This document shows, in pieces, positions 5,719 to 10,624 of a stretch of 10,624 nucleotides of DNA. The notes below the pieces were generated by a model. It did not search any database and had not been told where the DNA came from. It was given only the letters and a program-made list of their open reading frames with translations. The position numbers and the translations under genes are program-made. Source of the stretch: JAVEYA01 sp034003745 (lineage in GTDB: Bacteria > Bacillota > Peptococcia > DRI-13 > PHAD01); contig JAVEYA010000083.1 in assembly GCA_034003745.1 (NCBI GenBank), positions 1-10,624 on the forward strand, read 5' to 3'. Position 1 is the first letter of the stretch; every line of letters begins with the position of its first letter.

Positions 5719-6692
5719 AAATCTTTATTACGCGCCTCCTCCCGGAAGAAGGTCTGCAGCTATTGCGGCAAGAAGCGGATGTGCGGGTCTGGCCGGAAGA
5801 ATTGCCCCCACCCTATGAAATATTAAAAAAAGAGGCGCAAGACTCCGACGGTCTGGTCAGTCTCCTTACCGATAGGATTGATGCGGCCTTACTGGAAAAT
5901 TGTCCAAAATTAAAAATTATCAGCAATTACGCCGTGGGCTATGACAATATCGATATTGCCGCCGCCTCGAAAAAGAGCATCATGGTCACCAATACGCCGG
6001 GGGTATTGACTGAAACCACCGCCGACCTGGCTTTTGCCCTGATGATGTCCTGCGCCCGCAGAATAACCGAGTCGCAAGCTTATGTAAAAGCCGGGCACTG
6101 GAAAACCTGGGGTCCTACATTGCTGTTAGGCCGGGATTTGTACGGCGCGACCCTGGGCCTGATCGGCTTAGGCAGAATTGGCGCCGCCGTAGCCAGACGC
6201 GCCCGCGGCTTTGACATGAAAATCCTTTATTACAGCAGAACCCGCCAAGAACAATTGGAAAAAGAATTCGGCCTGACCTACGCCGGCCTGGAAGAAGTAT
6301 TAAAGGAAGCCGATTTTCTAAGTATTCATGTTCCGCTGACAGAGCATACCCGGGGGTTGATCAACAAAGACTCCCTGCGCTTAATGAAAAAAACAGCGGT
6401 TCTGATTAATACGGCGCGGGGTCCCATCATCAATGAAGCGGATCTCTATATGGCTTTAAAAGAAAAAAGCATCTGGGCAGCCGGCCTTGATGTGACCGAT
6501 CCTGAACCGATGCTCCCGGATAATCCTCTTTTGACGCTGGATAATTGTCTGGTGGCGCCGCATATCGGCAGCGCCTCTGTAGCCACCCGTACCAAAATGT
6601 CCGTTATGGTAGCGGAAAATATACTGGCCGGCTTAAAGGGTGAACGGCCGGCCAATCTGGTGAACACAGAACTCTTTGCCAATCGGCTATAA
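5715..6692 (+). CDS. D-isomer-specific 2-hydroxyacid dehydrogenase (glyoxylate/hydroxypyruvate reductase-like)
   Basis: NAD(P)-dependent dehydrogenase of 325 residues that interconverts a 2-oxoacid and a D-2-hydroxyacid. The Rossmann fingerprint GLIGLGRIG is at 148-156 (G151, G153, G156). The catalytic triad is visible as R235 (NTARGPIIN), E264 (DPEP) and H283 (APHIGSAS). TPGVLTETTADLAFAL (94-109) is typical of the glyoxylate reductase/phosphoglycerate dehydrogenase branch, and the protein lacks the long C-terminal regulatory domain of SerA. YYSRTR after the second beta strand (172-177), with Ser-Arg-Thr in place of an acidic residue, suggests NADPH use. The ATG at 5715 overlaps the reductase stop, with AAGGAGA upstream, so the two are coupled. 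A 2-oxoacid or aldehyde acid made from the substrate of the neighbouring reductase is a plausible target. The 3' end overlaps the convergent DUF445 gene by 6 bp. Confidence 0.93.
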   Translation: MKIFITRLLPEEGLQLLRQEADVRVWPEELPPPYEILKKEAQDSDGLVSLLTDRIDAALLENCPKLKIISNYAVGYDNIDIAAASKKSIMVTNTPGVLTETTADLAFALMMSCARRITESQAYVKAGHWKTWGPTLLLGRDLYGATLGLIGLGRIGAAVARRARGFDMKILYYSRTRQEQLEKEFGLTYAGLEEVLKEADFLSIHVPLTEHTRGLINKDSLRLMKKTAVLINTARGPIINEADLYMALKEKSIWAAGLDVTDPEPMLPDNPLLTLDNCLVAPHIGSASVATRTKMSVMVAENILAGLKGERPANLVNTELFANRL

Positions 6693-7307
6693 TAAGATTT
6701 TTAAACTCAACAAACCCTGAACCAACCCTATCAGAAAACCCAGCGCCCCGCCCAACAGCTCAATGGTGCGCAGTTCGGTGCGGGCCACGCGCTGGATCAG
6801 TTCTTCCAGCTTCATCATCTCAAAAGAAATGATTTTATTTTCAACAATATTGCTGATCTCCGCACGGATATTCTCCAGCTCCGCCTCGCCGAAGACCTCC
6901 TCCGGATGCTCCAGGAATCTGCCGATTTCCTGGGTCAAGAGCCGGCTGAGCAATTCCGCGATGGTCGCCTGCAAAGAGAGGGGAATCAGCGCAGGGAGTT
7001 TGGCCATGACCCGTTCCTGGACCAGTGGTTTCACCTTATCCAGGATTTTTTCCCGAATATCCTCCCGGGCCAGACTTTCCGCAATATCCTGCCCCGTAAG
7101 CAATTCGTCGCTGACAATCCTGCCGATGGCCGCGGCGATTTCTTTTTGCCTTTTAGGGATCAAACCCTGGAGACTATATTTCACCCCCGGAATTACAATC
7201 GGCTGATAAGGACGAAACAGCAGCCGGATGGCGATAACATTCGTCACCCAGCCAATCAACGCGCCAATCAAACCCATCCCGATAACAAAAATTATGTCCG
7301 CTATCAC
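6687..7307 (-). CDS. DUF445 family membrane protein
   Basis: Membrane protein of 206 residues from the DUF445 (YheB/YjiN-like) family, whose biochemical role is not established. The N-terminus is hydrophobic (about 4-28) and leads into the family signature GWVTNVIAIRLLFRPYQP (19-36) and QGLIPKRQKEIAAAIG (47-62). A long amphipathic helical middle follows, and a hydrophobic C-terminal segment (about 184-206) probably re-enters the membrane. It is at the short end for the family. The start is GTG at 7307, chosen because GAGGTGA (7314-7320) lies 7 nt upstream. It follows the ytxC-like gene by 35 bp and is likely cotranscribed with it. Its TAG stop lies inside the last codons of the convergent dehydrogenase gene. 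Confidence 0.88.
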   Translation of the reverse strand: MIADIIFVIGMGLIGALIGWVTNVIAIRLLFRPYQPIVIPGVKYSLQGLIPKRQKEIAAAIGRIVSDELLTGQDIAESLAREDIREKILDKVKPLVQERVMAKLPALIPLSLQATIAELLSRLLTQEIGRFLEHPEEVFGEAELENIRAEISNIVENKIISFEMMKLEELIQRVARTELRTIELLGGALGFLIGLVQGLLSLKILL

Positions 7308-7342
7308 AAGAAGTCACCTCGAACATAGTATAACGCAGGCTG

Positions 7343-8215
7343 TCAAGGTCTACAATGCTCGCAGCCCAGACACTTGCTTACACGACTGCCGAAGACGTTT
7401 TGAATCGTATTAATCGTATCCCCCGGGCTGACGCCCTCCTCCAGATGCAGCTCCAATTGCTGCGGCGCCATGGTAATCAGCGCGCTGATTAAAAGATCGT
7501 CATAGTTTATTTCATTCTCTTTCAGATCAAACATTAATCCTTCCAGGCACTCATGCTGCAGTGTTTCATACTTATTGTCCAGAAGCGCGAAGTTACCGTT
7601 TTTCTTGAAAATAATATTGATTTTGTGAACCTTGGGCTCCTGAATATCCACAAAATATTTCAACAGGCGGATAAACTCCGCATATTCCTTTTCCAGCATA
7701 AACTCGTCTACGGCTGAGTTTACGATCTCTTCCAGCTCATCCTGGTAATCCTTGAGCCTGAAATTGATAAACCCTTCCAGAATCAAGTCCCGGTGCAAAT
7801 TCAGATAGGCCTGCACCTTCTCCATTACCTTTCCGCGCCGCTCTTCCCGTTTATAGAAGCTGATCCCGTCCGGATTAAGGATTTCTTTGGCCTTTTTCAG
7901 GATAGCCTGTTTTTCTTCATCGTTATAGTAGAAATAATTATCCCGGACGATTTTCCGGATTAAGCGCGCTTCCCACTCTTCAATGATTACATCGGCGATA
8001 CAATTGGCGATGGTGTCCTTTATCAGCTGAAACACTTCTTTTTTATTCCGGCCGCCCGCTTTAACACTATATCCCATAAAGGTAAACCCACCCACGCGGT
8101 CAATGTCTACTTTGAACGGCAGCCCCTCTTTTTCAAGTTTTTCCATTTTATCGCACAATCGGCTATATAATAAACCCGGCATTGTATTTGACCCAATTGA
8201 GATTGGCTCAATCAA
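7343..8215 (-). CDS. ytxC: YtxC-like sporulation protein
   Basis: Protein of 290 residues resembling the YtxC family of endospore formers (B. subtilis YtxC is of similar length). It is annotated as sporulation-associated, but its molecular function is unknown. The most recognisable part is the charged helical segment from about residue 150 to 205 (EGFINFRLKDYQDELEEIV and EYAEFIRLLKYFVDIQEPKVH). It has no signal peptide or membrane segment, so it is probably cytoplasmic. The tail has CLGCEHC (C282, C285, C288), a CxxCxxC motif that could bind a metal or take part in redox chemistry. The start is TTG at 8215, with AGGGG 8 nt upstream. It sits between the coat-gene terminator and the DUF445 gene and probably forms an operon with the latter. 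The family call is from pattern memory, and the cysteine role is inferred. Confidence 0.82.
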   Translation of the reverse strand: MIEPISIGSNTMPGLLYSRLCDKMEKLEKEGLPFKVDIDRVGGFTFMGYSVKAGGRNKKEVFQLIKDTIANCIADVIIEEWEARLIRKIVRDNYFYYNDEEKQAILKKAKEILNPDGISFYKREERRGKVMEKVQAYLNLHRDLILEGFINFRLKDYQDELEEIVNSAVDEFMLEKEYAEFIRLLKYFVDIQEPKVHKINIIFKKNGNFALLDNKYETLQHECLEGLMFDLKENEINYDDLLISALITMAPQQLELHLEEGVSPGDTINTIQNVFGSRVSKCLGCEHCRP

Positions 8216-8243
8216 ACTATCAACCCCTTTCCTGACTTTAATT

Positions 8244-8271
8244 ATTATATGAGGGGAGACCTATTCTTATT
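8244..8271 (-). promoter_or_regulatory. Candidate promoter of the ytxC-like gene
   Basis: On the minus strand CATATAAT (8251-8244) contains a perfect TATAAT. Sixteen nt upstream is AATA (8271-8268). There is no TTGACA-like -35, but the pair resembles sporulation sigma-E promoters (ATA-type -35, CATAnnnT -10). The sigma factor cannot be settled by eye. The element lies just downstream of the coat-gene terminator, so the gene needs its own promoter here. Confidence 0.4.
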
Positions 8272-8278
8272 ATGGCCG

Positions 8279-8315
8279 AAAAAAAGGGACTTATTTTTAA
8301 AAACAAGTCCCTTTT
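8279..8315 (-). terminator. Rho-independent terminator after the coat-protein genes
   Basis: On the minus strand AAAAGGGACTT pairs with AAGTCCCTTTT (11-bp perfect stem; arms 8305-8315 and 8282-8292) around a 12-nt loop and runs into seven T residues (8285-8279). It lies 32 nt after the stop codon of the CotF-like gene. The opposite strand also has a short T4 run after the stem, so weak bidirectional action is possible. Confidence 0.93.
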
Positions 8316-8347
8316 GTAAGTCTATTCAGTGTTGTCTTTATCGCCAG

Positions 8348-8698
8348 CTATTGCATTTGTCCGGAGGGGAACTGTGTCTGCGCGTATTGCTGAAACTGCT
8401 GCTGGGATTGTTGGATTTTCTGCTGTTCAGCCGCTTCCAGCTTATAGTGGCCCAGTTCAAACATATGATTAAAGAGGTCGCGCGCACATTGATGCGTTTC
8501 AGTCAGTATGCCCATGACGTCATTGTAGAGTTCACGGTTGCTGGCTTCTCTGGCCATGATATTATAATTATCGGTCAGCCATTTTTCTGAGGACAGGCAA
8601 TCGTTTAATCTGTCTCTATCGTTCATCTGCGGTCCAGCCTGCTCGTTGGACGCTTTCGGATTCTGCACAATGTTTTGTTGATTTTGCTGCTGCATCAT
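8348..8698 (-). CDS. CotF-like spore coat protein
   Basis: Small 116-residue protein with a coat F domain at about residues 25-88 (NDRDRLNDCLSSEKWLTDNY, then ETHQCARDLFNHMFELGHYK). The domain is a helical ferritin-like bundle found in spore coat proteins of Bacilli and Clostridia. The ends are Gln-rich (MMQQQNQQN at the start and a run of Gln around 93-106), typical of low-complexity coat proteins. AGGAGG lies 4 nt before ATG 8698 and 7 nt before a second ATG at 8695, so initiation may be at the second Met. It follows the other small coat-type gene by 8 bp and is closed by the terminator. It probably acts in the spore coat, made late in the mother cell. Confidence 0.88.
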   Translation of the reverse strand: MMQQQNQQNIVQNPKASNEQAGPQMNDRDRLNDCLSSEKWLTDNYNIMAREASNRELYNDVMGILTETHQCARDLFNHMFELGHYKLEAAEQQKIQQSQQQFQQYAQTQFPSGQMQ

Positions 8699-8706
8699 TA
8701 TACCTC

Positions 8707-9000
8707 CTACTGTTTAAATTGGGGCTGGGAATTCGCCGGGTTCAGGTGTTTCAGCAAAGTGTTGTAATGCTTCTGGTGTGTCTGGCACGCCTTGGTGAGC
8801 AGGTTCTTTGATTTAGCATCTTGGGTTTCCTGGGCAAAATGGTTAAACTTCTTGATAATGTCCAGTTCCCAGGACATAGCGTCGGTTAGATAGGCCAAAT
8901 CTTTGGTAGAAACCATTTTAGGCGGTTCAGGCATTTTGTTTTGCTGCTGGCCCATTTGTTGATTTTGCATACCTTGGGGATTGATGTTTTGTGTTTGCAC
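8707..9000 (-). CDS. Small CotF-related coat-type protein
   Basis: Protein of 97 residues: a Gln/Met/Asn-rich lead (1-30), then a helical part from about 31 to 88 (STKDLAYLTDAMSWELDIIK and HQKHYNTLLKHL) and a Gln-rich end. This resembles the short ferritin-like companions commonly encoded next to CotF proteins in Clostridia. Family assignment is weaker than for its neighbour. Start choice: the frame is open up to an ATG at 9051, and there is an ATG at 9006, but GGAGG lies only 1 nt before 9006 and 7 nt before the in-frame GTG at 9000, so GTG 9000 is preferred. It is the first gene of a probable bicistron with the CotF-like gene and lies 54 bp after the prsA-like gene. Confidence 0.75.
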   Translation of the reverse strand: MQTQNINPQGMQNQQMGQQQNKMPEPPKMVSTKDLAYLTDAMSWELDIIKKFNHFAQETQDAKSKNLLTKACQTHQKHYNTLLKHLNPANSQPQFKQ

Positions 9001-9030
9001 ACACATTCCTCCTTCATTTGTTTTCCCCTT

Positions 9031-9061
9031 TAGCATGATTCTTTCCGGCAAATCTTATTCC
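9031..9061 (-). promoter_or_regulatory. Candidate sporulation-type promoter for the coat bicistron
   Basis: On the minus strand GGAATA (9061-9056) and CATGCTA (9037-9031) are separated by 18 nt. This is one mismatch per element from the sigma-G-type pattern TGMATA-N17/18-CATWMTA, and the -10 is also CAT-initial as for sigma-E/K. The -35 overlaps the stop codon of the prsA-like gene. Transcription would begin near 9024, just ahead of the ribosome site at about 9008-9013. Confidence 0.35.
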
Positions 9062-9966
9062 TCAGCAGGAGTCTCTGCCGTTAAATAATTTTCGATTTTA
9101 TACGTACTGAACATTTCTGTCCGCCAAACTTCATACTCTGTTTGTAATTTTTCTTCCAGCAAAGCGTCCTTGACATCTTCTTTGCTGTTTTCATAATTTG
9201 GCTCCTGCGCAGCCATCTTATCTTCGACCAGGATAACATGATAGCCGAATTCGGTACTGATGGGGTCGCTTATTTCGCCTATCTCCATTGAGAAAGCCGC
9301 TTCCTCAAAGGCTTGGGTCATCATCCCTCTGGTGAAATAGCCCAAATCGCCTCCGGTTGCTTTAGTCGCTTCATCTGTACTGTATTCATTGACCAAATCG
9401 GTAAAGTGTTGGCCCGCGTTCAGCTTATCTTTCACTTCATTGGCTTTTTCCAAGGTGTCTACCAGGATATGGCTGGCCTTGACTTTTTCTTCTTGAGCAA
9501 ACAAATCTTTATTTTCTTCGAAGTAATTCAGCATCTCTTCTTCCGGAATTTCGATTCGCTCCGCCAGCAGTTTTTTCAGCTTAAGATTGACCATGACGTC
9601 ATTTCGCAAGTCCTCCATCGTTAAGCCGCTTTTCTCCAATTCCGCGACAACAGCAGCCTCCCCGCCATAAATACCGTACAGCTCTTCGACCTCTTTCGAA
9701 ATTTCTTCTTCCGAGACGGTGATTTTTTTCTTGGCAGCTTCCTGCTCAGCGATTTCATTGACAATCAGCATATCCAAAGCCTGAACCCCGCTTTGCTTGA
9801 CCATAAAATCATATAAATCATTTTTATCGATCGTGGCGCCGTTGACTTTGGCAACTGCTTCATTATCTAATCCACCGTCGACAAGCAGAAATTTTCCGGC
9901 CGCTAAACCAATTGCCAAGGCAAGTACGATCAGGCCGATATAAAGATATTTCATTGAATTTTTCAT
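9055..9966 (-). CDS. prsA: PrsA-like foldase / parvulin-type peptidyl-prolyl isomerase
   Basis: Membrane-anchored chaperone of 303 residues that helps exported proteins fold by cis-trans isomerisation of prolyl bonds. It has a short basic start and a hydrophobic segment (6-28), with no Cys lipobox, so it is a signal-anchor or cleaved form unlike the lipoprotein PrsA of Bacillus. A SurA-N-like helical domain follows (about 35-155; AKVNGATIDKNDLYDF, EISKEVEELYG). The parvulin domain is at about 160-250: VKASHILVDT, then STDEATKATGGDLGYFTRG and FGYHVILVEDK. An acidic tail closes the protein. The ATG at 9966 has GGGAGG about 10 nt upstream, and a second ATG lies at residue 5. It lies 71 bp after prfC. 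No terminator is evident on either side, so some cotranscription with prfC or the coat genes is possible. Confidence 0.9.
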   Translation of the reverse strand: MKNSMKYLYIGLIVLALAIGLAAGKFLLVDGGLDNEAVAKVNGATIDKNDLYDFMVKQSGVQALDMLIVNEIAEQEAAKKKITVSEEEISKEVEELYGIYGGEAAVVAELEKSGLTMEDLRNDVMVNLKLKKLLAERIEIPEEEMLNYFEENKDLFAQEEKVKASHILVDTLEKANEVKDKLNAGQHFTDLVNEYSTDEATKATGGDLGYFTRGMMTQAFEEAAFSMEIGEISDPISTEFGYHVILVEDKMAAQEPNYENSKEDVKDALLEEKLQTEYEVWRTEMFSTYKIENYLTAETPAEE

Positions 9967-10037
9967 TTTTTATGTTTCCTCCCATCATATATATGCCTAT
10001 TTTACACAAGAAACCTTAAATAGATATTAGAAAGCGT

Positions 10038-10624
10038 TTAAGACTCGGGCGTATTCTCGAACTTCACGCCAGGATTCTTGTCCTGCAACCAACGTAGGGT
10101 ATATTCATTTTCAAAATGCACGGCCAGGCGACCTTCAATGTCCTTGACGCAGAGGCTCTTCATGCTGTGAAGCTTCGCCAGATCCAGGGAGGAGTCACTT
10201 GTTATCCAGCGGGCAAATTGATAAGGCAAATGATACAAAGAGATTTTTACGCCGTATTCTGCCATCAGGCGGTGCTCGAAAACCTCAAACTGCAGTTTCC
10301 CCACCACGCCCAGAATGATATCTTCCATCTTGTCCACAAAGGTGCGGTAAATCTGGATGGTGCCTTCTTCAGCAAGCTGATTGATGCCCTTCTGGAACTG
10401 CTTATACTTGGCGGTATTGACATTCGTTACACGGGCAAAATGCTCCGGCGGGAACATTGGAATCTTCTCAAACTCAAAGCTCCCCTCTTCACTCAATGTA
10501 TCTCCAATCAAATAAATCCCCGGATCGAATAAGCCGACGATATCGCCCGGAAAAGCTTCTTCAGTGATATTGCGTTCCTGTGCCAGGACTTGTTGCGGCT
10601 GCGGTAGCTTAATCTTCTTTCCCA
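10038..10624 (-). CDS. prfC: Peptide chain release factor 3, C-terminal part (5' end outside window)
   Basis: C-terminal 194 residues of RF3, the translational GTPase that recycles RF1/RF2 from the ribosome after peptide release. The visible part begins in domain II (GKKIKLPQPQQVLAQERN, then EEAFPGDIVGLFDPGIYLIGDT) and continues through the RF3-specific C-terminal domain (MFPPEHFARV, GVVGKLQFEVFEHRLMAEYG, and a Trp-rich end with RWLQDKNPG). The full protein is usually about 520-530 residues, so roughly two thirds, including the GTPase domain, lies beyond the window. The frame is open to the edge. An internal ATG at 10511 is not the start, because the conserved sequence continues upstream of it. 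The stop is TAA at 10038. Confidence 0.95.
   Translation of the reverse strand, partial: GKKIKLPQPQQVLAQERNITEEAFPGDIVGLFDPGIYLIGDTLSEEGSFEFEKIPMFPPEHFARVTNVNTAKYKQFQKGINQLAEEGTIQIYRTFVDKMEDIILGVVGKLQFEVFEHRLMAEYGVKISLYHLPYQFARWITSDSSLDLAKLHSMKSLCVKDIEGRLAVHFENEYTLRWLQDKNPGVKFENTPES

Noticed and set aside
6625..6654. GC-rich inverted repeat TGGCCGG/CCGGCCA near the end of the dehydrogenase gene
   Set aside because: It lies within coding sequence, has no T-run on either strand and fits the GGCCGG-rich codon use of the gene, so it is not called a terminator.
10025..10045. cre-like AGAAAGCGTTTAAG at the prfC stop codon
   Set aside because: It has three or more mismatches to the CcpA consensus, and its position after prfC offers no clear regulated gene other than prsA.

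Overview
The window looks like chromosomal DNA from an endospore-forming, anaerobic or facultative member of the Firmicutes (Bacillota). Three things support this: two adjacent spore-coat-type genes (one CotF-like), a YtxC-type sporulation gene, and strong AGGAGG-type ribosome binding sites with some TTG and GTG starts. The dctP-type lipoprotein and the PrsA-like signal-anchored foldase also fit a single-membrane cell. An iron-sulfur aldo/keto reductase points to anaerobic metabolism. The genus cannot be named from the sequence alone.

Region 1 (1-4387, minus strand) is a catabolic and uptake operon, read right to left: an MmgE/PrpD-family enzyme, then a complete tripartite TRAP transporter (DctP-type binding lipoprotein, DctQ small permease, DctM large permease). 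DctM is cut by the window edge only a few residues before its expected end. dctQ and dctM overlap in ATGA. A strong hairpin lies between dctP and dctQ and probably sets transporter stoichiometry. The operon is preceded by a near-consensus sigma-54 (-24/-12) promoter at 4445-4461, with short phased repeats 70-120 bp further upstream that could be activator sites. The substrate is probably a carboxylic acid, which the MmgE/PrpD enzyme then dehydrates, decarboxylates or isomerises.

Region 2 (4388-4683) is the divergent control region. Region 3 (4684-6692, plus strand) is a two-gene operon: an aldo/keto reductase fused to a ferredoxin-like 2x[4Fe-4S] domain, overlapping by ATGA a D-2-hydroxyacid dehydrogenase of the glyoxylate/hydroxypyruvate reductase type. 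Being divergent from the TRAP operon, it may handle the same substrate class, but this is inference.

Region 4 (6687-10624, minus strand) is a more housekeeping and sporulation block. Read right to left it holds the C-terminal part of peptide chain release factor 3 (prfC), a PrsA-like peptidyl-prolyl isomerase, a bicistron of two small coat-type proteins ended by a perfect rho-independent terminator (8279-8315), a YtxC-like sporulation protein, and a DUF445 membrane protein. The DUF445 stop codon overlaps the end of the convergent dehydrogenase gene. No tRNA, rRNA, CRISPR array, insertion sequence or prophage feature was seen.
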